From Prosthecobacter debontii (GTDB taxonomy: Bacteria > Verrucomicrobiota > Verrucomicrobiia > Verrucomicrobiales > Akkermansiaceae), in NCBI GenBank assembly GCA_945873125.1, contig CAMCBV010000006.1, forward strand, positions 1 to 64,000: 64,000 nucleotides of DNA. The letters run 5' to 3'. This document shows, piece by piece, positions 1 through 8,363 of the stretch (positions are counted from its first letter, which is position 1; every line of letters begins with the position of its first letter). The notes under the pieces are model-generated. The model worked only from the letters and a program-made list of their open reading frames with translations, did not search any database and was not told the DNA's origin. A program made the translations under genes and the position numbers.

Positions 1-66
1 CCAGCTGTGGCCGAGCACCAACAAGCCCTGTCTCAGGCTCTTGGAGGGGGCGGCGACCGGCACTAA
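1..66 (+). CDS. Possible C-terminal end of a gene cut by the window edge
   Basis: One forward frame is open from base 1 to a TAA at 64-66 and encodes 21 residues (PAVAEHQQALSQALGGGGDRH). The stop lies inside the left arm of the strong hairpin at 57-103, an arrangement common at a gene's 3' end. There is too little sequence to name a family, and the open frame could be chance. It is convergent with the integrase remnant. Confidence 0.3.
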   Translation, partial: PAVAEHQQALSQALGGGGDRH

Positions 67-103
67 GGCCGATTCCGCTACGCTCCATCGGTCTTAGTGC
101 CGG
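57..103. terminator. 17-bp-stem hairpin, probable terminator or REP-like palindrome
   Basis: The left arm (57-73, beginning CCGGCACTAAGG) pairs with 87-103 (ending CTTAGTGCCGG) through 17 base pairs with a single G-T wobble, around a 13-base loop (74-86). A short TTT follows on the plus side. It lies between two convergent reading frames, so a bidirectional terminator is the simplest reading. It lacks the GTTRRRY/RYYYAAC core ends of an integron attC site. A REP-like dispersed palindrome is the alternative. Confidence 0.5.
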
Positions 104-107
104 TTTG

Positions 108-1259
108 CTAGTGCTTTGCACTTTTACAGACACAATGTTGCACGCGCGGGTGTGGGCAGAGGGTGGCGGAGGGGAAAAGATATTGCCATGGCCATTCTCT
201 GCTGGCGTTCGGCCATTTGCGCAGAAGTGCTTCGGGCATGTGGACATCACCTGCACCAACAACGAGGTCTTGCAGATGTTTTTCCCGATTTGCTGCTAGA
301 TGTTCGGTTAGACGGTTTTCAAGTGCTTTAGGCAAAGGAACCACCCGATGCCTTCCACCTTTACCATCGTGAATGGTGATGGTGCCTTGTCCGAAATCGA
401 TGTCTTTGACACGTAGTCGGAGCGTTTCCATGACACGGAGCCCTGAGCCGTACATGAGTTGGGCTGCAAGTTTCCAAGGATTCTCAAGATGTGCGATGAG
501 AGAGCGGACTTCTCCACGAGTCATGACTACCGGAGGGCGGCGCTGGCCTCTGGCGGGAGTGATATGGTCGAGGGTGAATTCCTGGTGACCGAGGATATTT
601 TTTGTTAGAAACGCGAGGGCGTTGAGCGCTTGCTTTTGAGTCGCCGGTGCGACGTGGCGTTCAAGGGCGAGGTAATCGAGGTAGTGGGTGATGGCAGCGG
701 GAACAGCGGTTTGAGGCGGGTTTTTGAGTTTGATCAGGCAGAAGCGAGTGAAGCGGGCGCACCAGTGGACATAGGTTTCTTCGGTGGCCATCGCCATGTT
801 TTTGAGGCGTATGGCACGGCGGAGGGCATCGGTGATACGCGCAACTTCTTCATGGGTGTCCGGCAGGCTTGCGGGGTCGCATTGAGGAGGGAGATCGGCA
901 CGGACGGTGATGGTTTCACGAGCGCGGGTTCGGTGCTCGGGCTCAAGGGATTTCGCTTGGTCTGATAGAGCCTGCCAATTGAAGGATGCAGCCCAATCGA
1001 TTTTCATGATGTCGCAAGCGAGAATGCGGGCGGAGTCGATGGCTTGGCGGAGTTGCCAATCGGCAACCGAAGTGGAGCGGTCGAGGGCATCGAACCATTC
1101 TTGGGTGCGTTGGGTGGAATGGTGACCACGAGCTTTGGTCCATGATTCTGCCCAGCGGATGTAGTAGTTGTGAGTGGCGGGTTTGATATGAATCGCTGTA
1201 AGGCGCTCGATGAATTGTTGCCGTGCCGGAGAAGTATGCGGTTCATGTGGGGAAGACAT
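108..1259 (-). pseudogene. intI: Truncated integron integrase (IntI-type tyrosine recombinase)
   Basis: This 383-residue frame has the SAM-like N-terminal DNA-binding domain, then the catalytic domain with the first catalytic arginine (YGSGLRVMETLRL) and the beta-hairpin lysine region (GKGGRHRVVPLP). It also has the integron-specific insertion between patches II and III (MPEALLRKWPNASREWPWQY then LFPS). After LFPS the homology stops within about ten residues and the frame ends as CVCKSAKH. The HxxR box, second histidine and nucleophilic tyrosine, about 90-100 residues in normal IntI, are missing. No continuation is visible in other frames of the remaining 107 bases. It is therefore predicted to be unable to recombine, though it may still bind DNA. 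An N-terminal extension of roughly 130 residues precedes the usual integrase start and may include a duplicated or extra SAM-like segment. I saw no attI or attC site in the window. A LexA-like box overlaps the promoter region. Confidence 0.8.
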
Positions 1260-1947
1260 GATTTATGCGTAATGTGTTCTTATGAACAGTTCAAGAGGGA
1301 AAATTAGAATCCTGGGCTGAAGGGGTATCACGAAATGAAACCACGTGTGATGAGAGCCGTTGTTTCCGGGATCACACGACGGCAAGAGTGATCCTGCTTT
1401 GGGGGTTTTGGAAATGGGTCGACTGAAACCACGTGACCGAAGGTTTTACGTGGTGAGGCCATGCGACCCTTTTTTAGGGGGACACGGCGACCGATGATCG
1501 CCGCTACGGCTGGAGAAAATATTTTACAGAAGGCAACGAAGAGAACGAAGGGATGGAACAACTCAGTTATCACATCCTATTATCCAAAAATTCAAAATCG
1601 AAGAATGCGTGCGTAGCTCCTTCGTTCCCTTTGTTACCTTCTGTGAAAAATCTTTTTGGTCATGGATAAGTAAAGGCGTGGGTGATCCTGCTTTGGGGGT
1701 TTTGGAAATGGGTCGACTGAAACCACGTGACCCTACCTTTTTAGGGGGAAACGGCGACCGATGTTCGCCGCTACGGAGGGTTTTCGGCGAGGTGCCATGG
1801 CCACGATATGATGACTGACAAGATGCCGACATCTATGAAAATTGAAGGAAATGGCTATCAACAGACAGAAGAAGGATGCAGCGGCTCCTTGAGTGATGAG
1901 CAAAAGGCATTGCAATGAGATGCGACTCGCATCAAGTTTCTTGAAGC
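1260..1947. repeat. Gene-free repeat cluster between intI and the ABC operon
   Basis: No convincing gene lies in these 688 bases. A 51-bp segment is exactly duplicated in direct orientation (1388-1438 and 1682-1732). Each copy is followed by a run of G after T (TTTTTAGGGGG) and a short palindrome GGCGA-N7-TCGCC (1486-1502, 1753-1769). Between the copies, 1522-1552 and 1617-1650 form an imperfect inverted repeat of the AGAAGGCAACGAAG type. Such dispersed intergenic repeats are common in Verrucomicrobia. The compound unit looks like a non-coding repeat element of about 150 bp present twice. Confidence 0.7.
1275..1288. promoter_or_regulatory. Candidate LexA (SOS) box upstream of intI
   Basis: The sequence TGTTC-TTAT-GAACA is a perfect 5-4-5 palindrome starting 16 bases upstream of the integrase start codon. 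The verrucomicrobial LexA motif, as I recall it from the literature, is TGTTC-N4-GAACA. Integron integrases in Proteobacteria are classical SOS targets. A half-site-like GTTC follows at 1290-1293. The position would block transcription of intI. The function is inferred from motif and context. Confidence 0.6.
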
Positions 1948-2814
1948 ATGACAGAAACCGTCCCAGCTGTAGAGATCTGCCATTTGGTGAAAGACTTCAA
2001 AACGTCGTTCAAGCGTTTGCCGTTGCGGGCGGTGGATGATGTATCGATCCGTATCATGCCGGGTGAAGTGTATGGGCTGATCGGGCCGAACGGTTCCGGG
2101 AAGTCCACGACCATGAAAGCGCTGCTGGGATTGGTGGCCCCGACAGCGGGTCAGTGTTCGATTTTTGGAAAAGACTCCTTGCAGGTGGATTCGCGGGATG
2201 AGGTGGGATTCCTGCCGGAGAATCCGTATTTTTACAAACACCTGAGTGGTGAGGAGACTTTGGGTTTTTATGGAAAGCTTTGCGGAATACGGGGTGCGAA
2301 GTTGAAAAGCAGGGTGGAGGAGTTGTTAGAATTGGTGGATTTGACCGATGCGAGGAACCGGAGGATTGGAGGGTATTCGAAAGGCATGTTGCAGCGGATC
2401 GGTTTGGCACAGGCGTTGATTCAGGAGCCGCGACTGGTGATTTTGGATGAGCCGACGGCGGGGGTGGATCCGTTGGGCTCGCGGCAGATTCGGGATTTGA
2501 TTTTCAAACTCAAAGAGCGGGGGATCACCGTGTTTTTGTGTTCGCACTTGTTAGAGCAGGTGCAGGAAGTGTGTGATCATGTGGGGATTATTTTCCGTGG
2601 AAAAATGGTGAAGGAAGGGAAATTGGATGATTTGATCGCGATCGAGGATCAGACCGAGTTGGTCTTGAAGGACGCGAGTCCGGAACTGATCGCGGAGATT
2701 GAGGCATTGATCAAGCGGACTGGCGGGGTTGAGTTGGTTCGCAAAGGCAGGCCGCGGACGACGTTGGAGCGCTTGTTCCTGCATGAAACCCGCAAACAGG
2801 AGGAAACCCATTGA
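1948..2814 (+). CDS. ABC-2 type transporter ATP-binding protein
   Basis: This 288-residue cytoplasmic ATPase powers the permease encoded next. Walker A is GPNGSGKST at residues 46-54, the Q-loop region follows near residue 90, the signature is YSKGM at about 143-147, and Walker B is LVILDEP at about 163-169 followed by TAGVDP. The C-terminal 70 residues form the extension typical of the CcmA/GldA/NatA branch. The gene overlaps its partner by four bases (ATTGA), indicating translational coupling. The substrate is not deducible; this branch serves drug, lipid, polysaccharide or gliding-type exporters. Confidence 0.93.
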   Translation: MTETVPAVEICHLVKDFKTSFKRLPLRAVDDVSIRIMPGEVYGLIGPNGSGKSTTMKALLGLVAPTAGQCSIFGKDSLQVDSRDEVGFLPENPYFYKHLSGEETLGFYGKLCGIRGAKLKSRVEELLELVDLTDARNRRIGGYSKGMLQRIGLAQALIQEPRLVILDEPTAGVDPLGSRQIRDLIFKLKERGITVFLCSHLLEQVQEVCDHVGIIFRGKMVKEGKLDDLIAIEDQTELVLKDASPELIAEIEALIKRTGGVELVRKGRPRTTLERLFLHETRKQEETH

Positions 2815-3755
2815 TCATTTTAGCGATGAACATCATTTCAAACATACAAAGAATCCCCGCGCATTTCGGCCGCATAGGAGTCATTGCGCATCATGCATTC
2901 ACGCAATTGGTGAGGATGAAAGTGTTTTACTTCCTCGCGTTTTTTGCCGTGATTTTGATTGCGAGTAATTTTTTCAATCTTCCCCAACACGAGGGGCCGG
3001 ATGCCACTGGGACGCATGTGTTGACCTTGATCAAAAGTTGGTCGCTTGGTGCGATGACTTTGTTTTCGGTCGTGCTTTCGATTGTGGCGACAGCTTTGCT
3101 TTTGCCGAAAGACGTCGAGGACAGGACGCTCTATACCATTTTGGCGAAGCCTGTTCCCCGTATTGATTATCTCGCAGGCAAGTTATTGGGCGTGTTGTTG
3201 TTGGTGTTCGTTTCATTGCTGATCATGGATTTGCTGATGACGGGGATTTTGCAATTACGCACGAACATGGTTCTGGAACAGCAAGTGGCCGCGGCGGTGG
3301 AGCGCGGTTGGCCGGCAGGGGATGTGGCGGCACTGAGAACGGAAATTCTCAATCAAGGGCCGACGCTATCACTGCAGGGCGCGGTGCTAGCCGTTTTTCT
3401 GCGTGCAACGGTGATCGCCTCAATGGCGATGTTGATCTCTACCTTTTCAAGCAGCACCTTGTTCACCACGATCATCAGTTTCCTGATTTACTTCATCGGA
3501 CATTTTCAAGCGGATGCGCGTGAGATTTATCTGAGCCAGGGAGTGGGAACGAGCGATGGTTGGTTGGCCCATGCCATATCACTGGTCGTCGCTTTGGTAT
3601 TGCCGGATTTCCAGCTCTTCAATGTGATTGATGAAGTGATTCAGGGGCATGTCATGCCACTCCTGATTTTGTGCAAGCTGTCATTGATTGGGTTGTTCTA
3701 CTTTATTTTTTACCTGTTTGCCTCGTGGTTTATTTTTGCTGAAAAAGAATTTTGA
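2811..3755 (+). CDS. ABC-2 type transporter permease
   Basis: This is a polytopic membrane protein of 314 residues with about six hydrophobic segments, the first around VFYFLAFFAVILIASNFF and the last near the C terminus before the tail ASWFIFAEKEF. I chose the TTG at 2811 because AGGAGG ends seven bases upstream and the start overlaps the ATPase stop. The ATG at 2826 is the alternative and would leave the Shine-Dalgarno about 22 bases away. A large loop between segments 3 and 4 (about residues 145-195) faces one side of the membrane. It forms an operon with the ATPase and the downstream anchored protein. Confidence 0.88.
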   Translation: MIILAMNIISNIQRIPAHFGRIGVIAHHAFTQLVRMKVFYFLAFFAVILIASNFFNLPQHEGPDATGTHVLTLIKSWSLGAMTLFSVVLSIVATALLLPKDVEDRTLYTILAKPVPRIDYLAGKLLGVLLLVFVSLLIMDLLMTGILQLRTNMVLEQQVAAAVERGWPAGDVAALRTEILNQGPTLSLQGAVLAVFLRATVIASMAMLISTFSSSTLFTTIISFLIYFIGHFQADAREIYLSQGVGTSDGWLAHAISLVVALVLPDFQLFNVIDEVIQGHVMPLLILCKLSLIGLFYFIFYLFASWFIFAEKEF

Positions 3756-3759
3756 CCGG

Positions 3760-4734
3760 ATGACTCAGAAGAAAAAATACTGGGTATTGGGGGGTGTGAT
3801 TTTGGTGGCGGGAGCCGTGCGTCTTCCCTTGGAGGCGAGTCTTACCTCCGAGCTGCAGCGTGAAAACCTTCTGCCACCGCGCCTGGAAATCGGCACTGGT
3901 GAGAGGCTTGGACAGACCTTTTCGGCGGTTTCATTGGGCGGGCTTCGTACGCTGGTTGCGACCTTCTTGAACCTCAGGGCATACTCATATTTTGAAATAC
4001 AGAAATGGGCGGATGTTGCGGATACTTTCAATCTCATCGTCGATCTGGCGCCGCGAACGAAGTATTATTGGGATGCCGGCAGCTGGCATTTGGCATATAA
4101 TGCGGCGTCCCATTATTTGTATGAGTCGCAATTGCCACCCTTGCGTCGGAAACTTTTATGGAAGAGCTACATCCTGGCAGGGCGGGATTTTTTGGAACGC
4201 GGGGTAAGAAACAATCCTGATCATCCGATGCTGCATGAGCGTTTGGGATATCTTCTGGCGGATTCAAACAAAGTCATGGCATTTGGCGATCCGGGAACCG
4301 CCTACGAAGCTTCTTATGAGGCATACAAGGCGGCGGCCGACACGGGTCTTGCGCGGAGTTTTACCAAGCGTGCCGCGTTGTATTCTTTGGTTCGCGTTCC
4401 GGGACGGGAAAAGGATGCGTTGGATCTTTTGTTGGAAATCAAAAGCGAACAAAACAAATTGCAGCCCACCGCCATGGCGATGCTTTATGTCCTGGAATAT
4501 CAACGTGATCCTGAGCAGACGGTCATCGGGCTGGTGGACAAAGTTTTCCCATCTCACAAACAGGCCTACGAAATTCTTGGGAGGCTGTGGATGAACGGGC
4601 GCGATCGTTTTCCCATGCACGGAGTCGCTCGGGCGATTAGTCACCTTGAGTTGGAGTTCGGGATCCAAGAGGAAAAAAGCATCTTGAATCGGCCCCTGCC
4701 GCCCATGGTGGATCCGGATGATTATTTCAGATAA
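3760..4734 (+). CDS. Membrane-anchored helical-repeat protein linked to the ABC-2 exporter
   Basis: The product is 324 residues. A single N-terminal hydrophobic segment (YWVLGGVILVAGAV) is followed by a mainly helical, TPR-like region (ASHYLYESQ, DFLERGVRNNPDHPMLHERL, AYEASYEAYKAAADTGLA). It starts four bases after the permease stop; a longer in-frame start at 3688 would overlap the permease and is less likely. I do not recognise a named family. The position suggests a periplasm-facing accessory or assembly factor of the exporter, with TPR-like repeats for protein contacts. It ends in a short Pro/Asp-rich tail. Confidence 0.75.
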   Translation: MTQKKKYWVLGGVILVAGAVRLPLEASLTSELQRENLLPPRLEIGTGERLGQTFSAVSLGGLRTLVATFLNLRAYSYFEIQKWADVADTFNLIVDLAPRTKYYWDAGSWHLAYNAASHYLYESQLPPLRRKLLWKSYILAGRDFLERGVRNNPDHPMLHERLGYLLADSNKVMAFGDPGTAYEASYEAYKAAADTGLARSFTKRAALYSLVRVPGREKDALDLLLEIKSEQNKLQPTAMAMLYVLEYQRDPEQTVIGLVDKVFPSHKQAYEILGRLWMNGRDRFPMHGVARAISHLELEFGIQEEKSILNRPLPPMVDPDDYFR

Positions 4735-4937
4735 TGAGAATCACGGTCAACTCCCTCCCTTTGGAAAAAAGCGTGAAACACGGGTGGCTCTGCTTTTTCT
4801 CCTCATTTCATGCGGCGCCCGACCTGCAGAATCCGCGGTTTTAGGGTCCAAATCCTTAAGATTTCCTGATTTTCATGGTATGAAAACAATCTTGCCCTTT
4901 TGAGGAGGGGAGGGAATGCTGTGCTTGTCATCAATCC

Positions 4938-7385
4938 ATGGCCAATCGAGAAAACAAGAAACGTGGGCAGATCGAGGAGCCCAAGCAGTGGTCCAGCGAA
5001 GTTGCCGGGGTCTGTTGGATCGCTGGTGGCGTGGTGTTGCTGTTATCTCAGCTTTCCTACAGCCCTGCGGATCTTCCGGATCTGGGATTTTTAGGTAGTT
5101 TTGCGGACAAGAGCGGAAAGGTCGGGGAGAACTGGCTGGGACCGGTGGGTGGTGTTTTGGGTTTTATACAAATCCTTTTGATTGGTGCGGCGGGTTGGTT
5201 GCTTTCGTTGGGATTTATTTGGTTCGGCGTGACGAAGCTGGCGTTTCGTTGGTTGCTCTGGCCGAGAATTTCGCTGGGTCTGATCACCATCCTGATTTCC
5301 GGTGCGGTGTGGTTGCATGCATCCGATTGGTTTTTTCAAGATTGGGCGGCAAGATGCCGGATGCCCAGTCCGGGTGGTGTGATTGGAAACGGAATCGGTG
5401 GGCACTTGCTCGTGCCCTTCATCGGCAAGCCCGGAACCATCGGCTTGGCTAGTATAGGCTACCTCGTTGGACTGGTTTGGCTAACCGGTCAAACGCCCAT
5501 GGCTTTTGTGAAAGCTTGCTTCATGGTTTTCAGACGCAAGTTCGACGCATGGCGAATGAGTCGAACCGAGGCGGGACGCGCTGACGCCCGTGAGAAAGAA
5601 CTCTTGCATGAGCGTGAGCGTCAACGTGAACAACGCCGTCTTGAGCGAGAGATCGCAAAGCTTAAAGATGCTGAAACTGACACGCCGGGTCAGAAGGAAC
5701 TGCCGATCCGTGAAACTCCGCTACCGCAGATCATTGATGCATCGCAGCGTCGATCTATGGAACAAATGGAGTTCGGCTCCAAGCCCTTCGAGCGGAAAAA
5801 ACCGGGTCATCAATCGCTTTCTGTGACAGGTTTTGAGGACTACGAATTGCCGGGATTTGATTTGTTGGATGCGGTTGAGGAAGAGGCCGAGGCGGCGGAT
5901 CATGATGAGTTGATTTCCATCCAGAGCACGATTGTCGATACGCTCAAAGCGTTTGGAATTGATGTGACTCCCGGAGACATCACCCGAGGGCCGACGATCA
6001 CGCGCTATGAGATTTATCCTTCCACAGGTCTCCGGGTTTCTCGTATTTCCCAGCTTGAGGCTGACCTTGCGCGAGCGACTCGTGCGGAGCGGATCAATAT
6101 TTTGGCACCCATTCCCGGCAAGGATACGGTGGGCATCGAGATAGCGAATTCTAACAAAGTCGCCGTGCCGTTGCATGAGTTGTTGCACGACCCGGACTTC
6201 CGTTCGGCGAAAAAGAAAATACCGCTCGCGCTTGGTAAAGATGTTTATGGCAAGACCGTGATCGGCGATCTTGCTGCCATGCCGCACCTGCTCGTGGCGG
6301 GTGCGACGGGTTCTGGAAAATCGGTTTGTATCAACTCGATCATCGCTTCCATTCTCTTCAAGTTCGGGCCCGATGAGCTGCGTTTCATCATGGTTGACCC
6401 GAAAGTTGTGGAGATGCAGATGTATAACAAGCTCCCACATATGGTGGTGCCCGTGGTGACCGATCCGAAGAAGACCGTTGCCGCGCTGAAATGGGTGGTG
6501 AATGAAATGGAAAAACGCTACCGGATTTTCGCAAAAGAAGGGGTGAGAAACTTCGACGGTTTCAATAATCGTCCCCGTGCCGACAAAGATCCTGTGGCAG
6601 AGACTGAGCCAGAGCCGGAGGAAGAGGAAGAAGTGGATCAAGATGAGATCGAGGCCATTGCGTCAGCGCTTGAAGATGGCGATCTCGGACCGGAAGCGGA
6701 TTTCGAAGAGCTGGAAATCGAGGAGGATGATATCCCAGATCGCTTTCCATACATTGTGGTGTTGATTGATGAGCTTGCGGATTTGATGCAGACGGCTCCG
6801 GCGGATGTGGAAATGTGCATTGCAAGGATCGCGCAGAAAGCCCGTGCGGCCGGGATTCATCTGATCATCGCGACGCAGACACCGCGTGCGGATGTGGTGA
6901 CAGGTATCATTAAAGCGAACATTCCAAGCCGGATCGCCTTCCAAGTTTCATCGGCTTTGGACTCTCGTGTGATCCTGGATACCAAAGGGGCGGATAAACT
7001 CGTGGGTAAGGGTGACATGCTGTATTTGCCACCGGGTTCCGCGAAGTTGGAGCGTGCACAGGGTGCGTTTGTTTCCGATGCGGAAGTTGAGCGTATTGTC
7101 GATCACTGCGCGAAGCAGGCGAAGCCGCGCTATGAAAAAGATATCCGCGAAACCATCGACAGCGCCGGAATGGATGATGAGGAGGATGTTTCGGATGCGG
7201 ATGAGGAATTGATCATCAAATGCATCGAGGTCTGCAGGCAGGAGCAAAAAGCAAGCACCTCGCTTTTGCAGCGGCGCTTGCGTTTGGGCTATACCCGTGC
7301 GGCACGCATGATGGATATTCTTGAGCAACGCGGCATCATCGGTCCCGGCGATGGAGCCAAGGCTCGTGAGGTTTTTGTGAAGTGA
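4938..7385 (+). CDS. ftsK: DNA translocase FtsK/SpoIIIE
   Basis: This 815-residue septal DNA pump clears chromosome ends and activates Xer recombination. The N-terminal 180 residues contain about four membrane segments. A charged coiled-coil-like linker (about residues 205-245, many Arg/Glu) leads to the alpha/beta motor. Walker A is GATGSGKS near residue 455 and Walker B is VVLIDELADLM near 605. The C-terminal gamma winged helix (about 745-815, ending RAARMMDILEQRGIIGPGDG) would read KOPS-type sequences. An acidic insertion of about 50 residues (around 546-600, with EPEPEEEEE and IEEDD) interrupts the motor between Walker A and B; the homologous stretch in E. coli is shorter and less acidic. 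The next gene is a Xer recombinase, matching the dif-resolution role. Confidence 0.95.
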   Translation: MANRENKKRGQIEEPKQWSSEVAGVCWIAGGVVLLLSQLSYSPADLPDLGFLGSFADKSGKVGENWLGPVGGVLGFIQILLIGAAGWLLSLGFIWFGVTKLAFRWLLWPRISLGLITILISGAVWLHASDWFFQDWAARCRMPSPGGVIGNGIGGHLLVPFIGKPGTIGLASIGYLVGLVWLTGQTPMAFVKACFMVFRRKFDAWRMSRTEAGRADAREKELLHERERQREQRRLEREIAKLKDAETDTPGQKELPIRETPLPQIIDASQRRSMEQMEFGSKPFERKKPGHQSLSVTGFEDYELPGFDLLDAVEEEAEAADHDELISIQSTIVDTLKAFGIDVTPGDITRGPTITRYEIYPSTGLRVSRISQLEADLARATRAERINILAPIPGKDTVGIEIANSNKVAVPLHELLHDPDFRSAKKKIPLALGKDVYGKTVIGDLAAMPHLLVAGATGSGKSVCINSIIASILFKFGPDELRFIMVDPKVVEMQMYNKLPHMVVPVVTDPKKTVAALKWVVNEMEKRYRIFAKEGVRNFDGFNNRPRADKDPVAETEPEPEEEEEVDQDEIEAIASALEDGDLGPEADFEELEIEEDDIPDRFPYIVVLIDELADLMQTAPADVEMCIARIAQKARAAGIHLIIATQTPRADVVTGIIKANIPSRIAFQVSSALDSRVILDTKGADKLVGKGDMLYLPPGSAKLERAQGAFVSDAEVERIVDHCAKQAKPRYEKDIRETIDSAGMDDEEDVSDADEELIIKCIEVCRQEQKASTSLLQRRLRLGYTRAARMMDILEQRGIIGPGDGAKAREVFVK

Positions 7386-7472
7386 AAATTCAAGTTTCAA
7401 AATCCAAATCTCAAAAAAGAGTTGTGGCTATTATGTTCTATTTCATTTTTGAAACTTGGAATTTGAATTTTT
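7384..7472. repeat. Imperfect inverted repeat between ftsK and xer
   Basis: AAAATTCAAGTTTCAAAA at about 7384-7402 is the near reverse complement of TTTTTGAAACTTGGAATTTG at about 7445-7464, with a loop of roughly 45 bases. It resembles a dispersed AT-rich family, a relative of which precedes tlyA (about 45241-45266, AAATTTGAAATTTGAAACTT). It could act as a terminator after ftsK, but the loop is long. Confidence 0.5.
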
Positions 7473-7475
7473 AAG

Positions 7476-8363
7476 ATGAAAGACGACGTCGCATATTTCC
7501 TGGAGTTTCAGGAGACCGAAAAAGACGCCTCGCCGTTGACGATACGAAATTATGCAGCGGCGCTCAAAGAGTATGTCGGCTGGCGGGGTGGTAGTTTTGA
7601 TGGTTGGCGAAATGAGCGGGCAAATCATTTTCGCGATTATCTGTTTTTCCTGATGAAAGAAGACATGAAGCGCTCGACGATTCGTTTGCGTTTTGCGGCA
7701 CTTCGTTCGTTTTACAAATATCTCGTGCTGCGTCGCGGTTTGGAGAAGAGCCCGGTGGCGGAGATTCAGATGCCGAAGCTGGAGCGCAACTTGCCGGTGG
7801 TGTTGAGCTTGAAGCAAATGGTGGCTTTGTTAGAAGCACCCCTGAAAGTCGAAGCCAGCGGCAAATTCCACACGTGGTTGAAATATCGGGATGTGGCGAT
7901 ACTCGAGCTGTTTTATTCATCTGGCCTGCGTATTTCCGAGTTGCTTGGCCTGGATGTGAAGGATGTCGATTTCGTGGAGGATATCGTCAAAGTCACCGGT
8001 AAGGGCCGGAAGCAACGGATCGTGCCGATCGGTGGTGAAGCGATCCGTGCGATACAGAAATACCGGCAAGAGGCGGCAGTGACCAACGGCCCATTGTTCC
8101 GCAGCGTACGGGGAACCAGAATCACCCAGCAAGCGGTGGATCAAATGTTGAAAAAATATTTGCAGATCAGTGGGATCCCGTTTGGGGTCAGTCCTCACAA
8201 GCTCAGGCATAGTTTTGCGACGCACATGCTTGATGCTGGGGCCGATTTGCGTAGTGTTCAGGAGTTGTTAGGGCACGCTTCGTTGTCGACCACCCAAATT
8301 TACACGCACGTCACCCGCGAAAGAATGAAGCAAGTTTATGATGAAGCACATCCGAGAGCATGA
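7476..8363 (+). CDS. xerD: Tyrosine recombinase XerC/XerD
   Basis: This 295-residue site-specific recombinase resolves chromosome dimers at dif. The N-terminal core-binding (SAM-like) domain spans about residues 1-95. The catalytic pentad is complete: Arg152 (SSGLRISELLGL), Lys176 (TGKGRKQ), His241 and Arg244 (HKLRHSFATH), His267 (LGHASLSTTQ) and the nucleophile Tyr276 (IYTHVT). The length is standard. XerC and XerD cannot be told apart with certainty here. The gene lies 90 bases after ftsK, its functional partner. Its 3' end overlaps the next start by 26 bases. Confidence 0.92.
   Translation: MKDDVAYFLEFQETEKDASPLTIRNYAAALKEYVGWRGGSFDGWRNERANHFRDYLFFLMKEDMKRSTIRLRFAALRSFYKYLVLRRGLEKSPVAEIQMPKLERNLPVVLSLKQMVALLEAPLKVEASGKFHTWLKYRDVAILELFYSSGLRISELLGLDVKDVDFVEDIVKVTGKGRKQRIVPIGGEAIRAIQKYRQEAAVTNGPLFRSVRGTRITQQAVDQMLKKYLQISGIPFGVSPHKLRHSFATHMLDAGADLRSVQELLGHASLSTTQIYTHVTRERMKQVYDEAHPRA

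Noticed and set aside
57..103. Possible attC site of an integron
   Set aside because: It has a long stem but no GTTRRRY or RYYYAAC core ends, and no cassette gene follows.
4718..4903. 61-codon frame between the anchored protein and ftsK
   Set aside because: No Shine-Dalgarno, low-quality composition and no family; treated as spacer.
5721..6641. 306-codon minus-strand frame inside ftsK
   Set aside because: It is antisense to well-conserved ftsK domains with no similarity; a shadow frame.
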